Positions 9,801-18,700 of a stretch of 64,000 nucleotides of DNA are shown here, one piece after another (positions within the stretch are counted from its first letter, which is position 1; every line of letters begins with the position of its first letter). Below the pieces are notes generated by a model. It was not told the origin of the DNA and did no database searches. It saw nothing but the letters and a program-made list of their open reading frames with translations. Source of the DNA: Candidatus Zhuqueibacterota bacterium (GTDB lineage Bacteria > Zhuqueibacterota > Zhuqueibacteria > Oceanimicrobiales > Oceanimicrobiaceae); the NCBI GenBank assembly GCA_029262055.1, contig JAJDAD010000063.1, positions 1-64,000 on the forward strand, in the 5' to 3' direction. The translations under genes were made by a program, and so were the position numbers.

Positions 9801-11620
9801 AGAGCACGTCGAACGACCAGGTTCAGTATGCGTCAAAAGAGGCCGCGGAAACACCGGTGCTCGTGGTGCGAGCCCTGACTTTCGGAAATCTGGCTCCGAT
9901 TGCGGTGAATGACGAGATCAGCCTGGCCGAGGATTCGGTTGCCGTGTTTGACGTGGTCAGCAATGATGTCGATCCCGATGGTACCATTGATATTGCGACC
10001 ATCACCATCTTGACCGGCCCGGTGAATGGATCAGCAAGTCTGGCGGGGAGCGAAATCACCTACATCCCGACGGCAGATTTTTCGGGCCTGGATAGTCTAC
10101 GATACAATTTCAGGGATAATGAGGGCGTCTTCTCAAATCCCGGAAAAGTATTTTTCACCATCAATTCCGTAAATGATGTTCCAGTTGCTTTGCCTGACTC
10201 AGGTACGACTTTGGTCGCTGAATCCCTGGTTGTGGCGGTCCTGGAAAACGATTCGGATATCGACGGCCAGCTTGTACCGGCTTCCCTTGTTCTGGTCGAC
10301 CCGGGCGCGGGTGGTGCACAAGCTGAATTTGACACGGTCTTGGGAACCTTGAGCTATTCGCCGGCACCGGGCTTTCTCGGTGTGGATACACTGCTTTACA
10401 CTGTTGCAGATGATTCGGGAGCAGTGTCTGCTTCTGCGGCTATCACTATTACCGTGAACGAGTTTAATCAGCCGCCGTTTGCAGCAGACGATGTGGTTGA
10501 AACAGAACAGGATAAGGCGATAGTGATTGCAGTCCTGGCAAATGATGTGGATCCCGAAGGCGCACTGGACACAACCAGTGTTCAGATTTCCAGATTGCCG
10601 GAGCATGGCACTGCTGCAATCGACAACGCTATCGGCACCATTACATTCAGCCCTGAGCAGGGGTACGTGGGCAGTGATTCACTGACCTATGTCATCGCCG
10701 ACGTCAGCGGCTTGGTATCAAACGTCGCTTTGGTAGCGGTGCGAGTGTCTCGTCCGAATTCTGCGCCGAGTATCCGGACTTTCATCCCGCGGCAACTGCA
10801 ATTACAGTCAAGCTTTGGAGACACAATCAAGTTCTCCGCCGAGGCAGTCGATGACGACGCCGACTCTCTGGTGTTCAATTGGCACGTCACCGATGCTGTC
10901 AGCGGTGTTGTGACTCAGGTAGCAACTTCCGCTTCTTATCGAATGGATACCAATCAATTCCAGCCGTCGGCCTATCATGTGCAGGTTGTTGTCAGTGACG
11001 GTATGGCCAGCGACAGCGTGGAGTGGACGCTGGATGTCATTACATCGGTTGAGCTTAGTAGTTTTGCGGTCAGCTTCTCCGGATTCGGCGGGATCGAGGT
11101 TGCGTGGAACACAAGCAACGAAGTTAATAACCTCGGATTCAATGTTCTGAGAGCGCGGCGGGAGGACGGTCCTTTCATCAAGCTGAATAGCGAGCTGATT
11201 CCTGCAAATGAGAGCGGGAATTATTCTTTCGTGGATCGCGATTTCGAGGTAGGTGTCCAGTACTACTACCTTCTGGAGGACGTGGACTTGACCGGAGATG
11301 TTACGGAATTTGGTCCGGTCCGGCTAGCGATTTCCGCGCCGGAGTCGTTCGAGGTGCAGCAAAACTATCCGAATCCCTTTAACCCGGAAACCCGCATCCG
11401 GTTTCAGTTGCCGGCTTCTGGCACAGTCGCCCTTATCGTGTTTGACGCTCTCGGCCAGGAAGTGAGGCATCTGGTTGCGGGCCACATGAAAACAGGGTTT
11501 CATGAAATTGTCTGGGATGCACGCGATGACGCGGGTGTGCCGGTGGGCTCTGGCCTCTATTTTTACCAGGTCCGGTTCGAGGGATTTCGGCAAGTCCGAA
11601 AGATGCTTTTGATTCGTTAA
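6896..11620 (+). CDS. Secreted FG-GAP propeller protein with Kre9-like, TIG, DNRLRE and tandem-95 modules and NPFN tail
   Basis: 1574 residues. A signal peptide (1-24, ending VFAQ) leads into an FG-GAP/VCBS propeller of Ca-binding DxDGDGDxD loops (25-360). Then come four Kre9/KNH-like Ig modules (363-745; motifs WSSTG, DDGxTW, PNDG), a TIG domain (about 750-835), a DNRLRE/CBM96-like module (838-997), three tandem-95 cadherin-like repeats (1000-1288), a PKD-like domain, an Fn3-like domain (1385-1483) and the NPFN tail (1484-1574). No catalytic domain was recognised; binding or display is more likely than an enzyme role. The propeller is a close paralogue of the one in the next gene. AGAGGAG sits just before the ATG, which supports this start. 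A terminator precedes the gene and another follows, so it is probably transcribed alone. Confidence 0.85.
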   Translation: MHRTAGTFGFLLSLGLFLPAVFAQVSFERHNINTSLKAAYWVYPEDVDSDGDLDLTTASFNGIDWWENDGNQNFQKHFLGTATAAWSVFAADLDGDGDIDVIGGSTADKEIVWFENRGSSFVRHVLESNFQDPESIFVTDLDGDGDNDVISCAVNDEVVAWWENKGNQNFTKHIIDNLPRAHAVFAADLNNDGTMDIIASGSSKTRWYQNDGTGSFTRKTVGPSGAWGVSAFDLDNDGDKDVLRTQRDNGDVDWFENDGNGGFSEHVIEPGYGEAWSVVAGDVDGDGDLDVAAAGFAPNKISLWLNGGGGSFSSAIVIDSVDTPRGVYITDLDGDGDGDIAAAIREDRDLVWYEALGSVTASITVNSPAPGDTLITQEAFQVGWSSTGQISNVKLEFSADDGVTWSTVTDSTPNDGDYSWLVPDKSSALCLLRISDTTDSTLKGATPGNFSIVRPIDLPQGITVLTPDGTVPLFADSAFSITWATEGLIENVSIDLSLDNGVSWQTITTGTPNDGSFGWVVPDTTSEQCLIRISDTADADPVATGPLFAIIRQADLPQSLTVLAPNGNERLLADSTFVITWLSEGVIADVVIEWSPDDGQTWQTIVSTTPNDGSHTWAVPDTVTSAARLRITDAADGTPSDTSDATFAIERVLPPGVLTVLSPNGGEQLAVDSTYAITWSSTGDVGIIRIEFSPDGGSSWSLVIAGTQNDGSFDWLVPGVETEIGLLRISDAIKNQPVDLSDTTFTIIDFAQFRPFLTAFEPPAGPPGTEVFISGGRFSDVTNLAFNQAEAVFVVESDSTIRATVPQLGSTGRISVANFAGVALSATDFQVRADGDTTSFTFLPTDDGQVKITEPGQNYGNKISFKVERDKFLSFLQFNVSGIPGTVIGAELRLYATGASDFGGAVSTTSIFRKNTTERWTEEVLTFVNSPVIDPDTLSVVQSIAIGDTAVFDLGQAVTGDGIHSFAIQSTSNDQVQYASKEAAETPVLVVRALTFGNLAPIAVNDEISLAEDSVAVFDVVSNDVDPDGTIDIATITILTGPVNGSASLAGSEITYIPTADFSGLDSLRYNFRDNEGVFSNPGKVFFTINSVNDVPVALPDSGTTLVAESLVVAVLENDSDIDGQLVPASLVLVDPGAGGAQAEFDTVLGTLSYSPAPGFLGVDTLLYTVADDSGAVSASAAITITVNEFNQPPFAADDVVETEQDKAIVIAVLANDVDPEGALDTTSVQISRLPEHGTAAIDNAIGTITFSPEQGYVGSDSLTYVIADVSGLVSNVALVAVRVSRPNSAPSIRTFIPRQLQLQSSFGDTIKFSAEAVDDDADSLVFNWHVTDAVSGVVTQVATSASYRMDTNQFQPSAYHVQVVVSDGMASDSVEWTLDVITSVELSSFAVSFSGFGGIEVAWNTSNEVNNLGFNVLRARREDGPFIKLNSELIPANESGNYSFVDRDFEVGVQYYYLLEDVDLTGDVTEFGPVRLAISAPESFEVQQNYPNPFNPETRIRFQLPASGTVALIVFDALGQEVRHLVAGHMKTGFHEIVWDARDDAGVPVGSGLYFYQVRFEGFRQVRKMLLIR

Positions 11621-11630
11621 ATGGAAGCCA

Positions 11631-11656
11631 CAACCCCAGCGTGGCGGGGTTGTTTT
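11631..11656 (+). terminator. Rho-independent terminator after the first propeller gene
   Basis: A perfect 7-bp stem, CAACCCC (11631-11637) with GGGGTTG (11646-11652), has an 8-nt loop and is followed by TTTT. It begins 11 bp after the stop at 11620. Confidence 0.85.
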
Positions 11657-11855
11657 GCCGGTTATTCTCTCCACTTGTTAAATTGATGAAAAATATAGGA
11701 ATTACTTTCTGCAAATGAAGGCATCTTCTGGTACTTATATTCGATGGGCATAAACCCTGAATCAGAGCAATCCGAGACCTCCCGATGATCGATTGACGTA
11801 CGGTGGGATTAATCTCGGTCCTCTTCGGCTTTGCACCTTCTGCCTTGACTTCACT

Positions 11856-11860
11856 GGAGG
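11856..11860 (+). promoter_or_regulatory. Ribosome binding site that fixes the start at 11866
   Basis: GGAGG lies 5 bp before the ATG at 11866. The frame is also open from 11803, but the extra 21 residues would put a hydrophilic stretch before the signal peptide and have no such site. Confidence 0.85.
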
Positions 11861-11865
11861 ATTGG

Positions 11866-14800
11866 ATGTCCAGACACTTCATTGTGATTGCTTTTCTTAA
11901 TTTGGTAGCTGCTTCTCTGCTACCGGCTCAAATCAATTTTACCAGACACACCATCACCAATAACCTGCGCGCTGCTTACTGGGTCCATGCCCAAGACATC
12001 GACAAGGATGGCGATTTGGACCTTGCGTCTGCTGCATTTGATGGACTCGACTGGTGGGAAAATAATGGCCAGGGCGGCTTTTCAAAGCACCGGGTCGGAT
12101 CGGCGAAGGCAGCGTGGAGTGTGTTCGCCGAGGACCTGACTGGTGACGGCAAAGTCGACATTGTCGGCGGCTCCACCGCGGACAAAGAAATTATATTATT
12201 CAAGAACAACGGAAACGGTTTTCAACGTCGGCTGGTGGAGACCAATTTTCAAGACCCTGAATCTATTGTTGCGGCGGATTTCGACAAAGATGGAGACAAG
12301 GATCTCCTCAGTTGTGCCGTGAATGATGGCGTCGTGGCCTGGTGGGAAAATAGAGGCGGAGGTTTTGTTAAGCACCATATCGATGACCTGCCACGTGCCC
12401 ACTCAATCTTTGCAGCAGACTTGGACCGCGACGGAAAAATTGATGTTGTCGCCAGTGGCTCATCCAAACTGCGTTGGTACAGGAACGACGGCAGGGGCAA
12501 TTTCGCCAGAAAGAACCTCAGCTCTGACGGCGCCTGGTGCGTCTTTGCCGCTGATGTTGATGGCGATGGCGACAACGATATCTTGCGGACCCAGCGTAAC
12601 AACGGGGATGTAGACTGGTTCGAAAACAGCGGCAACGGAAGGTTTTCAGAACGTAACCTGGCGACCGGTTTCGGGGAGTCGTGGTCCGTGGTTGCAGGAG
12701 ACTTGGACGGTGATGGCGATGCCGACATCGCTGCTGCCGGATTTGAAGGCAATGTGATTCATGCCTGGTTTAACCAGGGTGGGGGCAAATTTGATGCAGG
12801 CGCTGTTGTCGAAAATGTCGATACGCCGCGCGGTGTGTGGATTGCCGATCTCGACCGCGATGGCGATGGTGACATCGCAGCCGCCATCCGCGGCGACCGT
12901 GATTTGGTCTGGTATGAAGCCAAAGGCAAACCCAAAATTTCAGCCAAGATTACAATCGAGTCGCCCAATGGCGGCGAAGTCCTGGCGGCCGGATCAAGCT
13001 CAGACATTCTGTGGAGCTCAAGAGGGAGCATCAACAAAGTGAGTGTTGAACTCTCGACCGATAATGGCAGCTCGTGGTCGCCGATTGTGGCTACCACCGG
13101 CAACGATGGCAAGTATGACTGGCTCGTTCCGGGTCCAGCATCGGATGAATGCCTCGTACGCATAGCAGATGCCTCAGGTGGCGGCACAGTCGATATCAGC
13201 AACAGTGTTTTTGCAATTGTCGCGGATTCGGATCCTGACCCTGGCGGCGCCGGCCCCGGTCTTTCGTTTTCTCCAACAGATGACGCCCGGGTGAGCGCAT
13301 CCAATCCAACCAAGAATTACGGGGACAAAGGCACGCTGCGCGTGGACAAAGAGAAACTGTTTAGCTATTTGAAATTCAACATATCCGGTATCAGCGGAAC
13401 TGTGGCGAAGGCCATGCTCCGTCTGTATGTCGAAAATGGCGGCGATGAGGGCGGTGCGATTTATTCAGTCAGCAATGATTATTCCGATTCCGGTTCACCC
13501 TGGACCGAATCAGGATTGACTTTTAAAAACGCTCCGGGAATTGCCGGCACACCCATCAACACTCTGGGGTTGGTTGAAGTCGATGAGTTTGTTGAGTTCG
13601 ATGTAACCGGCGCTGTCAGCGGCGACGGCGTGGTGAGCTTCGGGATCTCTTCCGATTCACCGGATAGAGTCGAATATACCTCAAAAGAGGGTGCCGTTCC
13701 ACCCACCCTAATCATCGAGACCAAGGCTGGAGACACACCTAAGCCGAAAAAGTTTAGCTTAAATGTTACGGTCGATGGGTCCGGCACTGTGAGCCTTGAT
13801 CCGCCAGACGGTCCTTACCCGGAGGGCGCGCACGTGACTTTGACTGCAAATCCCGCCGCTGGCAATGAGTTCGTCAGTTGGAGCGGTGATGCTAGTGGCT
13901 CGACCACCGAGGTTACCGTAACGATGAACGGCAAACGGGAGGTCACGGCCACATTTCAGCCATCGAGCGGTGATACAGGTGACAGCGGTTCACCGGTATT
14001 CTTTCCGATTGCTGATGCCCACGTGAAATCAAGCAAACCCTCGACTAATTACGGCACGAGCGATAATTTACGGCTCCGCTCGGCCTCTACCAGCTATCGC
14101 GGTTATCTAAAGTTCAATGTAACCGGAATTTCCGGAGGCGTTCAGAAGGCGCTCCTTCGGCTTTATGTCAATGACGCAAGTGCCGACGGCGGTTCCGTGC
14201 ACACGGTGTCGAACTTTCGCAAAGGCTCTTCGTCGCAATGGACCGAAAGAGATTTGACCTGGAACAACGCCCCTGACATCGGTGGCAGCGCGCTGGCTTC
14301 CGCGGGTGAAGTCAAGAACCGGCAGGAAGTAGAGTTTGACGTGACTGCGGCTGTGACCGGTAACGGGACTGTGAGCTTCGGGTTGATCAACAAGTCCAGC
14401 AACAGTGCAAAGTATGACTCGAAAGAAGGCAGTAATCCACCACAACTGGTGGTCATCAGTGGCGGTGGAACCGGTGGCGGCGGCAACCGTGCGCCAATTG
14501 CTTTCGACGACAATGCCAGGACCAGCTCCGGCATTGCGGTGACCATCCATATCTCCGCAAATGATACCGATTCAGACGGGACGGTGGATGTGTCGACCAT
14601 TAAGATTGTCCAGGATCCTGCAAGCGGTGCCGTGTTAGTCAATAAGTTCTCCGGCGTAGCCACCTACACGCCCAACGCCGGCTTCGCTGGTGAGGATTCT
14701 TTCACATATACCGTCAGGGACAATGAGAGTGCGACTTCCAACCAGGCGACTGTTGCCATAACAGTGGCCGGGGCAAGCTCGGCAGGCAAGCTTAGCTTTG

Positions 14801-15612
14801 GCCCAACCGATGACGCCCAGATCAAGTTTAGTTCTCCTACAAAGAATTACGGCAGCAAGGGCACCGCCAAAACTGAAGAGGGTGTATTTGCGACCTATCT
14901 CAAGTTCAAAGTCGCAGGGACAAGCGGCGCCATCACCTCCGCAGTCTTGAGGATGTATGTAGCGGGCGCCAGCAAAGATGCGGGCAGCGTGTATGCTGTA
15001 TCAGACAACTTTTCCGGGTCCGGAGCATCGTGGAACGAGAACGCACTCAACGCGAGCAACGCTCCTGCCGTATCGGGCAGTGAAGTTGCGCGCATCGGCC
15101 GAGCCAGTTCCGGCGAGTACATCGATGTGGACGTTACAAGCGCAGTTCGGGGCAATGGGCTTCACAGCTTTGCCATCGTGAGCGAATCCTCTGACCGGGC
15201 CAAGTTCGAAACCAAAGAGGGAAGTAATAGTCCCGAACTGGTAGTCGAGTTTGGAGGGTCAACGGCGGTTACGTCAGGAGCCATGGCAGGCGCGTTGACA
15301 GAGACCTTGTCGGCGTCCCCGGGGCAGCTTCCGGAGTCCATCGCGCTGGGTGCCAATTATCCCAATCCATTTAACGCCGGGACCAGCATTCAATATGCCC
15401 TGCCGGAAAATGGCCATGTGCGACTCTTTATCTACAATCTGCTCGGACAGATCGTGAGGAAATTAGTGGACAGCGACCAAACTGCCGGTTTCAAGGTTGC
15501 TCGTTGGGACGGCAAGAGTGAAGCCGGCACCGATGTCGGATCCGGCCTTTACTTCGCCAGACTGGAGGTGGCCGGGACTCGCTTGACCCGGCAGATTGCC
15601 TTACAAAAGTAG
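11866..15612 (+). CDS. Secreted FG-GAP propeller protein with three DNRLRE modules, InlB-type repeat and NPFN tail
   Basis: 1248 residues from the ATG at 11866. Signal peptide 1-22 (ending LLPAQ), FG-GAP/VCBS propeller 23-358, Kre9-like Ig 362-460, DNRLRE module 465-622, InlB-type repeat 629-704 (ending VTATF), DNRLRE 710-865, tandem-95 repeat 873-970, DNRLRE 975-1130 and NPFN tail 1145-1248 (NYPNPFNAGT). The propeller aligns over its whole length with the preceding gene's, sharing for example GGSTADKEI and NFQDPESI, but the C-terminal modules differ: one DNRLRE there, three here. This indicates tandem duplication followed by module exchange. No enzyme domain is visible. With three carbohydrate-binding-like modules on one chain, a multivalent polysaccharide-binding surface protein is the best guess. 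Confidence 0.85.
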   Translation: MSRHFIVIAFLNLVAASLLPAQINFTRHTITNNLRAAYWVHAQDIDKDGDLDLASAAFDGLDWWENNGQGGFSKHRVGSAKAAWSVFAEDLTGDGKVDIVGGSTADKEIILFKNNGNGFQRRLVETNFQDPESIVAADFDKDGDKDLLSCAVNDGVVAWWENRGGGFVKHHIDDLPRAHSIFAADLDRDGKIDVVASGSSKLRWYRNDGRGNFARKNLSSDGAWCVFAADVDGDGDNDILRTQRNNGDVDWFENSGNGRFSERNLATGFGESWSVVAGDLDGDGDADIAAAGFEGNVIHAWFNQGGGKFDAGAVVENVDTPRGVWIADLDRDGDGDIAAAIRGDRDLVWYEAKGKPKISAKITIESPNGGEVLAAGSSSDILWSSRGSINKVSVELSTDNGSSWSPIVATTGNDGKYDWLVPGPASDECLVRIADASGGGTVDISNSVFAIVADSDPDPGGAGPGLSFSPTDDARVSASNPTKNYGDKGTLRVDKEKLFSYLKFNISGISGTVAKAMLRLYVENGGDEGGAIYSVSNDYSDSGSPWTESGLTFKNAPGIAGTPINTLGLVEVDEFVEFDVTGAVSGDGVVSFGISSDSPDRVEYTSKEGAVPPTLIIETKAGDTPKPKKFSLNVTVDGSGTVSLDPPDGPYPEGAHVTLTANPAAGNEFVSWSGDASGSTTEVTVTMNGKREVTATFQPSSGDTGDSGSPVFFPIADAHVKSSKPSTNYGTSDNLRLRSASTSYRGYLKFNVTGISGGVQKALLRLYVNDASADGGSVHTVSNFRKGSSSQWTERDLTWNNAPDIGGSALASAGEVKNRQEVEFDVTAAVTGNGTVSFGLINKSSNSAKYDSKEGSNPPQLVVISGGGTGGGGNRAPIAFDDNARTSSGIAVTIHISANDTDSDGTVDVSTIKIVQDPASGAVLVNKFSGVATYTPNAGFAGEDSFTYTVRDNESATSNQATVAITVAGASSAGKLSFGPTDDAQIKFSSPTKNYGSKGTAKTEEGVFATYLKFKVAGTSGAITSAVLRMYVAGASKDAGSVYAVSDNFSGSGASWNENALNASNAPAVSGSEVARIGRASSGEYIDVDVTSAVRGNGLHSFAIVSESSDRAKFETKEGSNSPELVVEFGGSTAVTSGAMAGALTETLSASPGQLPESIALGANYPNPFNAGTSIQYALPENGHVRLFIYNLLGQIVRKLVDSDQTAGFKVARWDGKSEAGTDVGSGLYFARLEVAGTRLTRQIALQK

Positions 15613-15741
15613 CCGCGGGCGGTACAGCGCCCAGGGGCTCATTTCGACAACACTCTTAAACGATTTCATTTATCCCGGATGTTTTTTCAAAAACTACCTG
15701 GTGTGGGTTTCCCTCAATTCGATCGCTGGAGGCATTCTATA

Positions 15742-18700
15742 ATGTTGAGTTCGCTGACAAAAGGTATGGCAGCGGTGGTCTGTGCCATGATGGTACTGGG
15801 CGGAAGCTTTGCGCCAGCCCAGGAAGCAGGCCGCATTCAACCCGGCTTTGTCGTTAATGGCAGCTCGTCCGCTAGTATGTCCGTGTCGACTTCTGAAAGG
15901 ATTGAGGCCTCGTCTGAGCGGACCTTCCTGGCCGCGATTTCTTCCCGACCTGGCGCTCGAGTCACCGCAGTCAGGGGCCTGGGAGCCAACTGGCAACAAG
16001 TGGTTAGGCAATGTTCGGGGCGCAATTCGACTTATGTTGAAATATGGCTGGCTACGGGTGAGCCGGTTTCAAATGAACCCGTCATAGCAGAGTTTTCGGA
16101 AGTTACCGATAATGCAGTGATTTCAGTTTCAGGATACTCTGGTGTACAAGCGGAGACAGTTGTCGGTGCGATGGTGGCGGGCAATTCAAACGGGATTCAG
16201 GGCACCTGCACCGGTGGAGTCGACGGCAACAGTTATGACCTGAGTCTGGAAACAACAGTGGCCGGTGGACTTATCTACTCGGCGGCGGCCATGCGCAGCC
16301 GCAGCCATATCCCCGGAACCGGCTTCACCGAAATTGACGAAATCCATTCCGGAGATCGTGGGAAAGAGGCAAGTATTGCTACTCAAATCAGAGAGGTTGA
16401 CCTGGCCGGGCTGCAGGACATCCGGGGACGGTTCAATCGGAACGTTGACTGGGCCGCTGCCGCATTTGAACTGAAACCTGATTCCACTAACATCGACTCC
16501 TCCGGTGCGACCCAGGTGGCCTTGACGACAAATACGACCGGCATCGGAACCATCAGCGTGGATCCTCCAGGCGGCGTTTATATAGCGGGGCAGGAAATCA
16601 CGATCATGGCCAGCCCGGAGGAGGATTGGCAGTTTACGGCATGGTCCGGAGACCTGTCCGGGACAACCAATCCACTTGTGGTCACCATCACCTCTGACCT
16701 TGACATTACCGCCAACTTCATCGAGATACCCATACGAAAATTCCGCCTGCAAGTTGAAACCGCGGGCCAGGGGCGTGTTGACGTGTTGCCCAATCAGGAA
16801 TTTTTTGATGAGGAGACGGGAGTCACACTTATTGCCGAGGCGGCAACCGGATGGCGATTCGACAGTTGGAGCGGCGACCACGTCAGCTCACGGAATCCTG
16901 ACACAATTATCATGGATGCCGACAAAGTCATCCGCGCCAATTTCATAGACAATTCTGCCGGCGAATCCGTGCGGCATGAGGAGACACAGTCCGGCATTTC
17001 ATCCGGACAAAGTCAGGTGACCACCGCAAGCTCTCTCACCGGCGTCGGCGGGCATCTTTACCTGGCGTCCGTCTCGACGCGTCCGCGCCGTTCGGTCGTA
17101 GCGATCGCCGGGCTTGATCTCAAATGGCGGCGAGTGGTCGAACAGTGTTCCGGTCGTGGCGCCACCGGGGTTGAAATCTGGTACGCGCGAGGGAACGACG
17201 CCTCCACGGAACCGGTGACCGTCACCTTGACGTCGGCCACGGATAATGCTGCCTTTGCTGTCTCCAGATATTCCGGAGTGAGCATTGAGGACCCATTTGT
17301 AAGCATAGTCGCCGGTAATTCGAACGGTCGCGATGGTACCTGCGGACGCGGAACCGATACCGCAACTTATGCGCTGGACCTGGGGCAAATCAGTTCAACT
17401 CACCTCGTTTACGGCGCCACCGCAATCAGAAACAAGATTCATGAACCTGGTCCGGGTTTTTTGGAGCGCAGCGATATCCGCGCCGGCACAACGAGAGTTG
17501 CAGGTTTGGTCGTGCAGGACATCAGGGTTCCCGTAACGTCGAATGTGTCGGTGTCGGGATCTTTTGAAGCCGCAGTCGATTGGGCTACCATCGGAATTGA
17601 GATTCTCCCCGCAGCAGCCAGCGATGAGCAATTCAGGATCACAGCCGAAGTCGATTTACCTCAGGGCGGAAAGATGATTTTTTCTCCGCAGAAAGAGACT
17701 TACAACAGAGGTGAATCTGTTCTTGTTACGTCCGCGCCGTCAGACGGATATGTCTTTGTCGGATGGCAGGGAGATCTGTCCGGATTTGCAGGTCAGGAAA
17801 CCCTGGTCATGACTTCTAACCGTTTTGTCAAGGCCCTCTTCCAGCAGATTCCAACGCCGCGAACTGACTCGGGAATTCTCTTCGGCACAGCGGAACTTGC
17901 AACTTTGCCCGTTTCAGGCCCTGCCTGGACTGTCCTGTTGGCTGAAGCCGACAAGATAACCGGGCCTCCGAACGTTTCCAACAAAGATGATTCGGTTAAC
18001 GTGAGAGTGTTGGCCAAAGCACTGGCGTTCGCCAGAATCGGCGGTGAACGCTACCGTTCCGATGTGATAGCGGCGTGTGTCGCCGCTATCGGCACTGAGG
18101 CAGGCGGCAGAACGTTGGCGTTGGGGCGCGAGCTTCTGGCCTATGTGATCGCTGCTGATATTGTCAAACTGCCAGGGCCGGAGAATACGGCCTTCAAAAA
18201 CTGGTTGCGGCAGGTGCGAGCGAGGGATTTGCAGGGACGCACGCTGCAAACAACGCACGAGGACAGACCGAACAATTGGGGAACAAATGCCGGCGCGACC
18301 CGCGCTGCCATTGCCCTCTACCTGGAGGACTGGCAGGACCTCGCGCGCACAGCCCTTGTTTTTAAAGGCTACCTGGGCGACCGGGCGGCATACGCGGAAT
18401 TTGATTACGGCGAACTGTCGTGGCAGCACGATCCCCTGCAACCTGTTGGGATAAACCCGAAAGGGGCCACGAAAGATGGCTATAGCATCGACGGTGTCAT
18501 GCCCGATGATATGAGAAGGGGAGCGAGCTTCCAGGTGCCGCCGGCGTTCACGGGTTATCCCTGGGGCGCCCTGCAGGGTGTGGTCGTTCTGGCGGAGATC
18601 CTTTATCGTGCCGGGTACGATAGCTGGAGCTGGGAAGAACAGGCTATTCTGCGCTCAGTCCAGTTTTTGCAGGATCTCGGCTGGGAAGCTACAGGAGACG

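Noticed and set aside
15613-15741. Hairpin GGGCG/CGCCC after the second propeller gene as a terminator
   Set aside because: No T run follows and the stem is only 5 bp; not convincing.
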